From positions 186,001 to 250,000 of the forward strand of contig NW_024467121.1 in the NCBI RefSeq assembly GCF_017591425.1: a stretch of 64,000 nt of DNA, written 5' to 3'. The translations under genes were made by a program, and so were the position numbers. Source of the stretch: Ochotona curzoniae. Its lineage: Eukaryota; Chordata; Mammalia; Lagomorpha; Ochotonidae. Of this stretch, positions 1-10,194 are shown in pieces (within the stretch, counting starts at the first letter, position 1; each line of letters begins with the position of its first letter). A model generated the notes under the pieces. That model was not told the DNA's origin and ran no database searches. It worked only from the letters and a program-made list of their open reading frames with translations.

Positions 1-109
1 AGAAGGAGGCTGGGGACTAGAAACAGCAATGCATGATTAGAGCTAAAAGTCAGGCCATTCTCCTCACCCTACAAACCCCCTCCTCTTACCTCTGAGCACA
101 AGAGAAGGG

Positions 110-345
110 TTACAGATAGAGCTCATGCACCAATGGCTCATGCCTGCATAATGCAATCATAAAAACTCTCAACACAATAGTGCTGGTAGTGTGGCCTGCA
201 GCAAGGGTGAGGGGACTCTGCTAAACCCTCATCCTGCAGCCGCTACTTCCCTTCTTGCTCTATGTGTTTCCTCCATTTGGCAGTTCCTGAACTCCTTATA
301 ATAAATAATAAATTCTCTGAGTCCTGAGAATTCACTGAATGAGAG
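110..345 (+). mobile_element. Ancient LTR-like fragment, family not assigned
   Basis: The order of motifs matches a widespread mammalian LTR: an ACCAATGGCTCATGCCT stretch, a TATA-like CATAAAAACTC at about 170, a TCTATGTGTTTCCTCCATTTGGCAG-type block at 260-287, and a TATAATAAA polyadenylation-type signal at about 297 followed by CTCTGAGTCCTGAGAATTCACT. No coding sequence is attached. I recognise the pattern but cannot name the family, and an ERV-derived solo LTR is the best reading. Confidence 0.55.
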
Positions 346-355
346 GAAAGTGCTG

Positions 356-599
356 AATTTGTGGTTGACTAAATAGACATGTAGGTAGCCTGAACGGTGA
401 ACCTGCTGCTGGCATCTGCTGTGAGGTCTGCACCCATGCAGGAATCTGGTAGGATTTCCAGGATCCTGCTTTCAGTCTGCTCCAGACCCAGCACTTGATG
501 CCACTTGGGGAATGAACCAATAGAAAGATCTCATTCTGTTTTTCTGCCCTCTGTAACTCTGCCTTTCAACTTACCAAATAAATCCTAAAAAAAAAAAAA
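356..599 (+). mobile_element. C-SINE, old, partial
   Basis: The 3' half is clear: CCACTTGGGGAATGAACCA, a TTTTTCTGCCCTCTGTAACTCTGCC block, then AAATAAATCCT and an A-run. The head is degraded and the A and B boxes cannot be read with confidence. Confidence 0.75.
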
Positions 600-601
600 G
601 T

Positions 602-979
602 ATAACGGTCCTCACCCACAATAGTCTTACTACACACGTAAATGTACTCTGGTGTGTATACACAAAACAGAGCGATGCATCTTTATATCAGTGTCCCATC
701 TCACCAGCGCAAGATTCTGAGTGAATGACGGAGGTACAGAAAATTAGGAATTACTTAATAGCCTTTCAAAGAACATCAGACTCTAAATTAGTTATAAACA
801 AAAATTTCACTTTTATGATCTCATACAACCAGTGAACACACACAGATACTTCAAAAGGTTGAAGAAAGCGCATATTGTGAAGACTAGGTGCGGATTTGAA
901 CAGTAACAACAACAAATGTTTTCAGCCAAAATAAAGTTATCCTTTATTTTCATTCTTCCTATAAAACTTACCCCACAAA
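602..979. other. No gene; unclassified sequence
   Basis: Nothing coding is seen. A block GATACTTCAAAAGGTTGAAG at 845-864 resembles a motif that recurs at 7982 and 62406, and may be the remnant of one ancient repeat. Confidence 0.4.
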
Positions 980-1282
980 AGCTTTATTTATTTGAAAGAT
1001 ACAGTAACAGGGAGGGATGGAGAAATATAGATATTTCATCTGCTGATTCACTCACCCAATGCCCTCAACAGCCAAAGCCAGCAGAGCTGAAACCAGGAGC
1101 TTCTTCTGGATCTCCCAGATGGGTGGCAGGGACCCTCAGGTCACCTTTCATTGCTTTCGCAAGTCATTAACAGGGAGCATGGTTCAAAGTGGAGCAGCCA
1201 AGACATAAACTAGTGTTCATATGTGATGCCAGTGTCACAGGCAGCAGCTTAACGTGCAATACCACAATGCTAGTCTCGCCCA
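980..1282 (-). mobile_element. C-SINE, old
   Basis: Read on the minus strand it has a degraded head (complement of ACAATGCTAGTCTCGCCC), a body, and a tail complementary to GCTTTATTTATTTGAAAG. The GGGTGGCAGGGACCC block at about 1120 is the old-subfamily form. Confidence 0.85.
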
Positions 1283-1389
1283 TTAGCTTTTTGAACACTC
1301 CCATATGTGGCTGAAATCCTGGTGATATTTTCAGCATTTTAAAATTAAATATGGCATTAGAAGACTACAGGTGACTTTTAAAACTTTTT

Positions 1390-1703
1390 TCAAGATGTAT
1401 TTGCTTTTACTGGATGGGTAAATCAGATTTATAGAAAGGAGAGACTTGGTTCACTCCCCAAATTACACCAATGATCGGAGCTGAGCTGATCAGAAGCCTG
1501 GAGACAGGAGCTTCCTCCAGCTCTCCCATAGGGGTGCAGGGTCCCAAGGCTTTGGTCCATCCCTTACTGCTTTACTGCTTTCCCAGGCCATAAGCAGGGA
1601 GTTTGCCAGTAAGCAGAGCAGTTGGCGCACAAACTGGTGCCCATAAAGGATCCAACATCTGTAAGGTAAAGATTTAGTCACTGAACCTTCGCGCCAGAGT
1701 CCA
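1390..1703 (-). mobile_element. C-SINE, intermediate age
   Basis: It keeps the CAGGGTCCCAAGGCTTTGG and TTTCCCAGGCCATAAGCAGGG blocks and a head ending near 1703. A CTTTACTGCTTTACTGCTTT stretch at 1565-1582 is a short duplication inside the element. The next element lies head-to-head only about 20 bp away. Confidence 0.88.
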
Positions 1704-1721
1704 AAACATTTTTTTTAAAGT

Positions 1722-1935
1722 CAGGGCAGGCAGGCATTGTCCTAGCAGTTGACATACGCTTCACACATTGCCAGTTCTTGCATTTGAGTTCAGGTTCTGG
1801 CTCCTGACCCCAGCTTCCTATCAATTTAGACTCTGGGAGGCAGTGGGGTGCAGGTTCCCTACTCGCAACAGCCCTGTGACTAGTAAGCCTGCTGATGGGC
1901 ATTCACCATCTGTCCAATTAAAAGAGAAAAAAGGT
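1722..1935 (+). mobile_element. C-SINE, old, strongly diverged
   Basis: A head (GGCAGGCATTGTCCTAGCAGTTGAC), a CTGGGAGGCAGTGGGGTGCAGG block and an A-rich end can be followed, with a large internal loss. Confidence 0.5.
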
Positions 1936-1947
1936 TAAAAATCTGGA

Positions 1948-2240
1948 GCCAGCTGGGCCTCAGCCTGCAGGGCTGGCATCTAGTGTGGGTGCCAGTTTGA
2001 GTCCCAGCTGCTCTACTTCCCCAATCCAGTTTCGTTTGAGGCCTGGGAAAGCAGCAGAGGGTGGCTCAGGTCTGCCATACGGGAGACCTGGAAGACATTC
2101 CTAGCTCCTGGCTCTGCATCAGCTCAGCTCTGGTTGTTAAAGTCATTTGGGGGATAACTGAATGATAGGGGAGTTTCTTTTTCGCTGTCTCTCCTTTCTC
2201 TTCGTAATTTTCAGATTAAACAAGTAAGTCTTAAAAAACA
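1948..2240 (+). mobile_element. C-SINE, old
   Basis: Recognisable by GGGTGCCAGTTTGAGTCCCA (B box), GGCCTGGGAAAGCAGCAGAG and GGGAGACCTGGAAG, ending in AAACAAGTAAGTCTT and an A-run. Confidence 0.85.
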
Positions 2241-2242
2241 AA

Positions 2243-2599
2243 AGCTGGAAGACTGCCCTGATATTACATTACAACTTTGTGACTCTGTCCAACATATTCA
2301 TTTCTAAATACAGTTAAATTTTCCTAAGCAGGTATTATAATGGTAGAGAATGCATGCCAAGTTCTATTCAATGACTAAAATGCCTCTTGGTATTTAAGGA
2401 TTGCCCAATTATTCTTGCATACATCACTAACTGAGATTGCAGTAAAGCCAAATCTTTAATAGGAACTTCCTTTCAAGCACACCACTTATTAATCACTACT
2501 TGTCCAAAAAAAAAAAAAAAAGAATATGACAGTGCCTAGCACCTAGCAGCCACTATTTTAATACTGCTCAATACATAATTTTCCTTTCCTACATTCATT
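2243..2599. other. No gene; unclassified, with an A-run
   Basis: AT-rich sequence with an uninterrupted A-run of about 15 at 2506-2521. No repeat body is visible upstream of the run. Confidence 0.4.
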
Positions 2600-2812
2600 T
2601 TTAAAAATTGTTTGAAAGACACAGAAAACTCCCAATCCAGTGGTTCAACTCCCCCAAAACCTGTTAATCAACGCACCAGCTGGGGCCAGGAACACACTCA
2701 CCTGAGTTATCACGAAGGACCCCTAGAGTTTACATTAGCAAGAAGTTAAACCCAGGCAGTGAACAGGGCACACATGACGGTAACCATGAGGCCAAATGCC
2801 CAGCTGCAGTAC
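2600..2812 (-). mobile_element. C-SINE, old, degraded
   Basis: The tail complement (TTGTTTGAAAGACACAGA), a TTCAACTCCCCC block and a head end near CCAGCTGC are kept, and much of the middle has been lost or replaced. Confidence 0.6.
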
Positions 2813-3130
2813 ATAATCGCACCTAACAAAATCCTACCCATTAGGACTGGAGGCAAACACTGTTCCTTCTGTTTAGTCTTTCTGGTGTCCCTAATGCCAG
2901 AATGAAGTGCTCCCTCCTCTGAGCTCTCATACTGTTCCTTGCTCTCTCAACAATAAACTTCTCTGGGGAGGGAATATTTTGAGCCATGGGGAGGAACCAT
3001 GGGTTTTATTCCAAGTGTATCAGGAAGCCACTGAAGGTCGTTAAGTGGAATGTGACTACTGAGATTTAGTTGACTCTACCTACCATGTCAGGAAGGGATT
3101 CAGGAAAATGACACAAAAATCAGAAATGAG
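2813..3130. other. No gene; possible ancient repeat remnant
   Basis: The stretch CAGGAAGCCACTGAAGGTCG followed by TTAAGTGGAATGTGAC at about 3030-3060 resembles an old mammalian interspersed repeat, but too little is left to name it. An AATAAA at 2951 has no associated gene. Confidence 0.3.
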
Positions 3131-3132
3131 GG

Positions 3133-3446
3133 ACCAGTGTGTTGACTCAAATGGCTAATCCTCTGTGTACAAGTGCCAGCATTCCATAAGTGTGCCAGTT
3201 CTTGTCCTGGCTGCTCCACTTCTCATCCAGCTCCAAACATGTGGCCTGGGAAAAGCAGTAGAGGACGGCTCAAGACCTTGGAACCCTGCACCCGCTTGCA
3301 AGACTCGGAGGAGACTCCTGATTCCTGGTTTCGGATTCACTCATCTACAGCTGTTGTGGCCATTTGAAGAGTGAATCAAGGAACAAAAGATCTGTCTCTC
3401 CTTTTCTCTCTGTAAATCTGCCTTCCAATAAAAACAAATCTTAAGG
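3133..3446 (+). mobile_element. C-SINE, intermediate age
   Basis: Full length with a B-box region CCAGTTCTTGTCCTGG, a GGCCTGGGAAAAGCAGTAGAGGACGG block and the end CCAATAAAAACAAATCTTAA. Confidence 0.9.
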
Positions 3447-3492
3447 AAGGAAGGAGGGAAAGGAAGGAGGGAGAGAGGAAAAAAGGAAATCA
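3444..3492 (+). repeat. Purine-rich (GGAA)-like simple repeat
   Basis: An AAGGAAGGAAGGAGGGAAAGG pattern continues directly from the tail of the preceding SINE and probably grew from its A-rich end. Confidence 0.8.
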
Positions 3493-3667
3493 AGAATGAA
3501 AATATAAACACAAATACCAAACCAGAAAAAGAGGGCATAAGCATGTTAGATATCTGTTGGAACTATAGTGAGAAGGATCTGCAAATAGAGAAGGTACAAA
3601 CAAAAACAAACAGAAAAGAAAAAACTGTATCTAGCACGTTACTGATACTCTGTGACATACAATCAGG

Positions 3668-3958
3668 GAAGGACTGCTGTGCTGCAGTGGGTTAAGCCAC
3701 TACATTCCATCTCAGAACACAGGTTTAAGTCCCAGGTACTCGGCCTCTAATCTAGTTTCCTGCTAATGTGCCTGGGTGGCACCATGGAGAATGGCTCAAG
3801 CACTTGTGTCTATACAACCACAAAGCAAGACAGATCAGACAGTTTCAAGTCCCTGCCTTTCAACCGGTCAACCTCCAGTTGCTGCAGTTATACGGAGAAA
3901 CAACCACAGGGAAGATCTCTCTCTCTCTGTGATTCTGCCTATCAAATCTTATTTTAAA
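3668..3958 (+). mobile_element. C-SINE, old
   Basis: The head TGCAGTGGGTTAAGCC is close to the ancestral lagomorph form. The body is diverged, and the end shows CTCTCTCTCTCTGTGATTCTGCC and AAATCTTATTTTAAA. Confidence 0.8.
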
Positions 3959-3959
3959 T

Positions 3960-4427
3960 ATTAGGGAGGAGGAATATTATTTTAGACTGGGCACCTGCAC
4001 TAGTAAGTCAGATCAAATCAAGACCACATAATTAAACTGAAAAAGTTTCAGTAAGCAATCAGATTTTAAAATGCATTAGTTTTTCCAGGAAACAGAAGAT
4101 TTCAGCCAACTTGACTCAGTGCAATGAGAAAGGCCACAGTGCTGAATCCCTCACAAAAATGTAACCTGGAATAAACCAATCTGTTTTTCAAAATTTTCTA
4201 CTGTTCTGTTCCCACCTTAAAAAACCCACTGTTCTGCTACTGCCCAGCAATAGCTCTCATTCTTTTATGTAGACAGAAAACTGCCTCATTAATTGCAAAT
4301 CAGAGCCAAACCAACCCTATTACTACATTTACTGTTATTTTCCAATTAGGTAACTTAGTAACTGACAAAAGGGCCCAAAGACACTACTCAAGTCCCTAGA
4401 TCCTCAAGGAACATGAGAGCTGCTGTT
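3960..4427. other. No gene; unique-looking sequence
   Basis: No repeat, RNA gene or convincing open frame is seen in this 470-bp gap. Confidence 0.4.
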
Positions 4428-4753
4428 GGGTCCAGCATGATAGTCTAGCAGCTAAAGTCTTCACCTTGTACACACCGGGATCCCATATGGGTGCTGGTTC
4501 ATGTCCCGGCAGCCCCACTTCCTATCCTGCTCCCTGCTTGTTGTCTGGGAAGGCAGTCGAGGATGGCCCAAAGCCTTGGGACCCTGCAGCTACATGGGAG
4601 ACCCAGAAGTTCCTGGCTCCTGGTTCAGATCGGCTCAGCTCTGGCTATTGTGGCCGCTTGGGGAATAAACTAGAAGATGGAAAATCTTTCTCTCTGTCTC
4701 TCCTCCTCTCTGTATATCTTTCCAATAAAAACAAAACAAATTTTTTAAAAAGA
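4428..4753 (+). mobile_element. C-SINE, pika-type, full length
   Basis: Begins GGTCCAGCATGATAGTCTAGCAGCTAAAG, keeps CACCGGGATCCCATATGGG and CGGCAGCCCCACTTCC, and ends CCAATAAAAACAAAACAAATTTTTTAAAA. A 157-codon open frame here (4466-4939) is SINE read-through. Confidence 0.93.
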
Positions 4754-4889
4754 CAGACATGCTGTCAACACCTTTTGAAGTTCGCCTTCTTCCTCATGGA
4801 GTCCTGGCAGTTAACAGTTTGTCTTACTGGGCTCTGCTCTCTTTGGACTAAGCCCCAGCATCTATCCTCTCCAATCATTTCTGTTTCCT

Positions 4890-4993
4890 TTAAAATATTC
4901 ATTCATTCATTCATTCATTCATTTAGAAGACAGAGTTGAGAGAGAAATAGTAGAGAAAAATAAGATAAAGCTAGGGATAAGAAGACACACACA
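4890..4993 (-). mobile_element. C-SINE, old: tail piece, split by a nested SINE
   Basis: TTAAAATATTCATTC repeats followed by TTTAGAAGACAGAGTTGAGAGAGAA match the minus-strand tail of an old C-SINE. Its other part resumes at about 5322 beyond the insertion. Confidence 0.7.
4897..4923 (+). repeat. (ATTC)n microsatellite, about 6.5 units
   Basis: Clean tetranucleotide repeat within the tail of the split old SINE, where the family normally has a short TTTATTTATT run. Confidence 0.95.
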
Positions 4994-5321
4994 GGGCCCA
5001 GCACAGAGGCCTAGTGGCTAAAGTCGTCGCCTTGAACATGCCAGGATCCCATATGGGCGCCGGTTCTAATCCCAGCAGCTCCACTTCCCTTCCAGCTCCC
5101 TGCTTGCGGCCTGAGAAAGCAGTAGAGAATGGCCCAAAGCCTTCGGACCCTGGAACTGCATGGGAGACCCAGAAGAGGTTCCTGGTTCCCAGCTTTGGAT
5201 CAGCACAGCACCTGCCATTGTGGTTACTTGGGGAGTCAATCATTGGATGGAAGATCTTCCTCTCTGCCTCTCCCCTATATCTGACTTTGCAACAAAAAAT
5301 AAATCTTTAAAAAAAAAAAAG
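4994..5321 (+). mobile_element. C-SINE, pika-type, full length, nested
   Basis: Head GGGCCCAGCACAGAGGCCTAG, B box GGTTCTAATCCC, and a 3' end of AAATAAATCTTT plus an A-run. It is flanked by an imperfect direct repeat (AAGAAGACACACACA at about 4979 and AAGAAGACAAACACA at about 5322), so it inserted into an older minus-strand SINE. Confidence 0.94.
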
Positions 5322-5603
5322 AAGAAGACAAACACAAAGAGAAAGTCAGAAGGAAAGAGAATGAACGAGTATCTTCCAAACCCTTGTTCATTCCTCCAAT
5401 GGTCAGCGATGGGCCAACCAACCAAAGGTCAGGAGCTTCATCCAAGTCTACCATGTGGGAACAGGGAGCCATGCTTTTGGGTCATATGCACTTTCCCAGA
5501 CATAGAGCAGGGAAATGGATTGTAATAGAACAGCTGGAATTCAGAACAGCATCCATGTGGAATGCTAACTCGGTTTAACTTGCTACACCACAACACCGGC
5601 TCC
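5322..5603 (-). mobile_element. C-SINE, old: body and head, continuation of 4890
   Basis: Continues GAGAAAGTCAGAAGG.. through CATGTGGGAACAGGGAGCCA and ends with the head complement CACCACAACACCGGCTCCC. Together with 4890-4993 it forms one interrupted element. Confidence 0.75.
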
Positions 5604-5885
5604 CAGTTTTGGCTTTTGAATTCCTGTGTCTTATGAAATAACATATAACTTTTTGAGGTTTATGGTGATTGCTTAGTCACTGGCAAATACTATAGTTTTC
5701 AACATAACTAATAGTGATTACAGTAAATGTTTATTACTGTCAGGGGAATATTCAGGTTTTGGAATGTGCAAGAATTTGAGTTCCTGACTCTTCATTTTTT
5801 TCCTTTGGGTATCTGTGGGGCAATCCCTGGCTAAGTTAAGTCAAGAAGATCTCATACGTGACTGGTGGGCATCAGGCAGGCTTAC
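5604..5885. other. No gene; unclassified
   Basis: AT-rich sequence with no recognised repeat or open frame of note. Confidence 0.35.
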
Positions 5886-5887
5886 CA

Positions 5888-6168
5888 TCAAAAGTAGCCT
5901 AGTAGGCAAGTTCTCACCTTGCAAATGCTAGGATCCCATACGGGCGCTGGTATATGTCCTGGCTGCTCCACTTTGCTTCCCGTTCCCTGCTTGTGACCTG
6001 GGAAAGTCGTCAAGGACAGCCTAAGGTCTTGGGACCCTGCACCCCCATGGGAGACCTGGAAGAGGCTCCTGGCTCCAGGTCAACTCAGATGCAGCTATTG
6101 AGGCCACTTGGGGAGTAAACCAGCAGACAGAGGATCTTTCTGTTTCTCCTTCTCTCTGTAAATCTGTA
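5888..6168 (+). mobile_element. C-SINE, pika-type
   Basis: Starts near AAGTAGCCTAGTAGGCAAG, has GGGATCCC-like GATCCCATACGGGCGC and GACCTGGGAAAGTCGTC, and ends CTCTCTGTAAATCTG. It forms a tail-to-tail pair with the next element. Confidence 0.9.
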
Positions 6169-6180
6169 AATTATTATAAT

Positions 6181-6516
6181 AATTTTTTTAAAGATTTGTT
6201 TATTTTTATTGGAAAGGCAGATATACAGAGAGGAGGAGAAACAGAGAGGAAGATCTTCCATCCAATGATTCACTTCCCAAGTGGCCCCAATGGCTGGGTC
6301 TGAGTCGATCCGAAGCTAGGAGCCAGGAACTTCCTCCAGGCCTCCCACACTGGTGCAGGGTCCCAAGGCTCTGGGCCGTCCTCCACTGCTTTCCCAGGCC
6401 ATAAGCAAGGAGCTGGATGGGAAGTGGAGTTGCCAGGACTAGAACCAGCGCCCATATGGGATCCTACTGCATTCAAGGTGAGGACCCTAGCCACTAGGCC
6501 ACTGAGCCGGGCCCTA
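6181..6516 (-). mobile_element. C-SINE, pika-type, full length
   Basis: Reads from TTTTTTTAAAGATTTGTTTATTTTTATTGG to the head complement GCCACTGAGCCGGGCCC. Flanking TAATAATTTT repeats (about 6175 and 6523) look like a target-site duplication in the A/T-rich end of the preceding SINE. Confidence 0.94.
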
Positions 6517-7349
6517 CAATAATAATTTTAAAAACATGACACAAGGTACTCTGTAAAAGCAACCACTCAACCCTGTCACCAAATTCCCTTTGCTTTTACC
6601 TCATCTCTAGAGAACCAAGATTCAATGTAAAATGGGATGCTTACTATCTAAAGAACGGAGTCTCTGCCTTCGTGTCAGATTTGCTTTTACCTGTTAAAAT
6701 AGACTAAAGTGTGAGGACTGTATAACCCAAGCACACGCAGAGGAACAGGCAGCAAGACAGTGACCATCTGCACACCAAGGCCAGCAATCTCAGAGGACCC
6801 AGACCTGGCACAGCCTCACCCGAGTTTGCTAGTACCCAGAATCATGAGAAAGCAAACTGGTTTAAGCAAAATATCAACAACAAATGGAAAAGTAAAATCT
6901 TTAAAGGTATATGTCATCCTCACTTCAGCCAATCACTGCCATCATAGGTATTAGATAGGAGCACATCTCCTATGGTATAAATTCATGAAATAATAAGTAT
7001 CTTCTCTCCTTCTGCTATCTCATTAAAAAAAATTCTCAAGAACTAGAAGGAAAAATTCTGCTTGCTAATAACAATTAGTTTCTGTTGTCATGGCTTGCTA
7101 ATTGTGGGAAACACTGAGAATGTCACTGACAAACAGCAGATACAAATAATGGCAGCAAGCAAACTTATTTTCCACAAGCCAAGAAAACCATCTGGAATGC
7201 AGCAGCTCTAAACATGTAAAAATGCAAAACTTCCACTGAGCACAGAGTTGTATATCACTCACCTTTCTGAGAAATATCAACAAGTAAAAGGAAAAGGTAA
7301 AAAAAAAAAACTACTTAGTGTGCCACTATGTTCTCTCAAAGCAGCTATA
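6517..7349. other. No gene; unclassified
   Basis: 830 bp without a recognised repeat. Short open frames exist on both strands but show no domain or splice context. The CTTTGCTTTTACCTCATC block at about 6585 partly recurs at 6679 (TTTGCTTTTACCTGTT). Confidence 0.4.
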
Positions 7350-7351
7350 TT

Positions 7352-7688
7352 CGGGCCCCATGCAATGGCCTAGCGGCTAAAATACTCGCCTTGAACATGC
7401 CAGGATCCCATATGGGCGCCGGTTCTAATCCCGGCCATTCCACTTCCCATTCAGCTCCCTGCTTGTGGCTTGGGAAGGCAGTAAAGGACAGCCCAAAGCC
7501 TTCGGACCCTGCACCTATGTGGGAGACCTGGAGGAGGTTCCTGGCTCCTAGGTTCGGACTGGCTCAAGCTCCAGCTGTTGTGGTCACTTGGGGAGTGAAC
7601 CAGCAGACAAAAGATCTTTCTGTCTCTCCTCCTCTCTGTAAGTCTGTCTTTCCAATAAAAATAAATAAATAAATCTTTAAAACAAAAA
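7352..7688 (+). mobile_element. C-SINE, pika-type, full length
   Basis: Head GGGCCCCATGCAATGGCCTAGCGG, GAACATGCCAGGATCCCATATG, B box GGTTCTAATCCC and tail AAATAAATAAATAAATCTTT are all present. The frames across it give the peptide AxKAVKDSPKPSDPAPMWET seen in other copies. Confidence 0.95.
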
Positions 7689-7759
7689 AATAGATTAACA
7701 CTATAACTTTTCTGAACTCTGAAATGCATTTAAAAATATAAAACAGATAAGTAGAGAAA

Positions 7760-7882
7760 CTGATACATAATAATGAAGATATATTAAGCAATAATGGCAG
7801 ACTTGAGCAGGTATACATTTGTTCACTGAACAATTTTTGCAACTGCTCTGAAACTTTTCATAATAAAATATTAGAAGGAAAA
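7760..7882 (+). mobile_element. Old L1 3' end fragment
   Basis: CAATTTTTGCAACTGCTCTGAAACTTTTCATAATAAAATATT resembles the 3' UTR end of old mammalian L1 (L1M-type). The call rests on pattern memory. Confidence 0.5.
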
Positions 7883-7884
7883 TC

Positions 7885-8392
7885 AACCACATGGTCATTT
7901 CTGTGCAGCTTTATCTAGAAATGAAATAATTTCATACAGATTTCATAGGTCTAATAACAATTATGTAATGTAATATAAGGGTACTTCAAAATGTTCCCAA
8001 GATGTACACATTATCTTCTAATTCCATTTCCCACAAAATCCAGGAAGCATTTCCATTTTTTATATCTTCATTAACAAAATGAAAGACAAACGCCTGCCAT
8101 GTTTTTTTATATTCATTCAAGTAAGAATTCTGAAAACTGAATTGATAGAAAATGCAGATGAAAATAACCAGTCTGCCTGTGTAGTGACTAATCCTTTCTC
8201 CTGATCCCTCAACACACATGTGCACACACACAGAGAACACCAATTCTTCAACACAGAGTGCGTATTTCCAGTCTCAAGTAATAAAATGAGCAAAAGGTTT
8301 TAACAATCCATGCTTCTAAACTCCAAACCTGCACAGACAAGTGCCCAGTATGTATTTCTCTTTAGCTATCATACATACCTCAAAATCTAACC
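7885..8392. other. No gene; possible ancient repeat at 7979
   Basis: GGGTACTTCAAAATGTTCCC at 7979-7998 opens an AT-rich stretch resembling an unnamed old repeat. A CA-rich run (ACACACATGTGCACACACACAG) lies at 8212-8233. Confidence 0.35.
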
Positions 8393-8395
8393 TGG

Positions 8396-8529
8396 GACGC
8401 AACATGGTAGCCTAGTCGGTACACGCCTAGCTAGCTGTGCATCTGCCGGGATCCCATATGGGTGCCAGTTCCATGTCCGAGCTACTTCGTTTCCCTTCCA
8501 ACTCCCTGCTTATAACCTGGGAAAGCAGC
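8396..8529 (+). mobile_element. C-SINE head half, part of a fold-back unit
   Basis: The first half of a pika-type C-SINE: GTAGCCTAGTCGG, CCGGGATCCCATATGGGTGCC, CCTGGGAAAGCAGC. It stops at an AGCT and is followed at once by an opposite-strand head. Confidence 0.85.
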
Positions 8530-8615
8530 TGGAATGGAAATGAATCAACCAGACTAGAACTGGTGTTTGTACGGGATGCCAGCATTGGCAGGTGGAGGAT
8601 CAGCCTGTTGAGAAA
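8527..8615 (-). mobile_element. C-SINE head half in reverse, part of a fold-back unit
   Basis: Reads as the complement of an older C-SINE head: GACTAGAACTGGTG (B-box complement), GGGATGCCAGCATTGGCAGG, CAGCCTGTTGAG. It abuts the forward head half at 8527-8529. Confidence 0.8.
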
Positions 8616-8620
8616 CCTCA

Positions 8621-9916
8621 AGGCTCCTACAGTATTCTCTTTATCACTTTAGGTGCTGACAAAGCTAAAGGTATGAGGCATGCCTGGAGGCATCCTTTGA
8701 CCAATACAAGAATCTGCGCTTCCCACTCCACCAATCTGGTATGTGGGAAGCGAGCCTGACCAACTCCTATATCCAGTGAGTGGGCCTGAGTGGGCCTGCT
8801 GTACTTCCTAGTAACGACATTCCACTGGGGCTTTCTTAATTCCTTACTCCTCCTCATTCACTCATTTTACATAGTGGCTATTATAAGCCACAGTGATCAT
8901 CTGTGAATTTTGGAATTCATGGTAGCTTTTAAGTGTCACAAGTATGCTACACCCTCTCCCTATCTCTCCTCCTCCCCCAGATACAGTGGGGGGGGGGGAA
9001 TAGAAAAAATTGTCTCATCTACTTTTCCACATGCCTCAACCCTCCCCACCCTAGCCAGTGGCCCATATGGGCATGCATCGTTTTTCAACTATGTAAACAT
9101 CATCAAAAATAAAATTTAAAAAGTATACTACAAATGGCTGTTGCTTGGCAAATCTCTGTGGGACTGAAATTTTAACTTCTACCTGCTAGTAGATGGAACT
9201 CACTAAAGATTACAGACCCTTCGAGCCCTTAAAAACTAAAATGGAAAAAAAAAACCTTACTTCCATTATTTTAAGTCAAAAATAATATAAATGAGCACAA
9301 TATTCAGGCACACTGGATACTTACTTAAACTAACCATAGGTTGATGTTTCCCATCTTTAAATATAAGCACTTGCAGAAAACCTGGTTTTTCTATTATCCT
9401 AAGAAAATCCTTAATTTTCAAAGTATTTCTTGGACATTTCATGGTTTCAGAGCAGATATTTATAGAGACTGGCAAATGCGTTCAGCATTCATCAGCTGCC
9501 AACTCTTCAAAAGTACTCTATAAGTTGTGAAATTCTATCCTAAAAAACAGCCTGTCCACTACAGCTGGGAAAACATACTTCTCTCCTCTTTCTCCACATT
9601 CTCATTTGGTATATCCCTCTCATACATGCACACCTCTCCCTGACTCCCCCAAAAAGGAATTTAGCTCTTACGCATGACATATCACATCTCCCTCGACATC
9701 ATAAATTCACTGCATCCAATGAGGCTCTCAATACAGCTCCAGGGGTTGACTATCACGACTGCCACATGACAAAAACTTCACAAAATATGTGAACATATAT
9801 TAACACCTAGTAGACCTCCTTGACAGTATGACCTCCTAATCAGTCTGCAAGCCCTGAAGAGTCCACAACACATAAATTCCTTATAAGCTTCATATTTCAT
9901 GGGGAAACTTCCTAAG
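8621..9916. other. No gene; 1.3 kb without recognised repeats
   Basis: Contains a pyrimidine tract (8951-8978) followed by an 11-base G-run (8988-8998). Several 60-80 codon frames are present but none looks real. A CA-rich polypyrimidine block at 9575-9660 is unclassified. Confidence 0.4.
8951..8998 (+). repeat. Pyrimidine tract followed by an 11-G run
   Basis: A CCCTCTCCCTATCTCTCCTCC stretch is followed 10 bp later by a run of 11 G. The two could pair, or the tract could form a triplex. Confidence 0.8.
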
Positions 9917-10194
9917 GGGCAGGCACTGTGGCACAGTGCTTTAAGCCGTAACCTGAGAAGTCTAATCACATAACAGAGTCCCAACTACTCCACTTTCTGA
10001 CCCAGCTTCTCACTACAGCACCTGGGAAGACAGTGGGTGATGGTCTGAGTAAGTAGGTCCCCGTCACCCGTGTGGGAGACTTGGGATAGTTCTGGGACCC
10101 TCCCGGCTGGGGCCTAGCAGAGCCACAACTGCTAGATGAAGATCAACCTTGAGCCTTCTTTCTCTCCCTCAAATAAATAAACCTCTTTAAAACT
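9917..10194 (+). mobile_element. C-SINE, old
   Basis: Head GGGGCAGGCACTGTGGCACAG, B-box area AGAGTCCCAACTACTCC, CACCTGGGAAGACAGTGG and end CAAATAAATAAACCTCTTTAAAAC. Confidence 0.87.

Noticed and set aside
4466..4939. 157-codon open frame on the + strand
   Set aside because: It begins in a C-SINE and ends in the (ATTC)n microsatellite.
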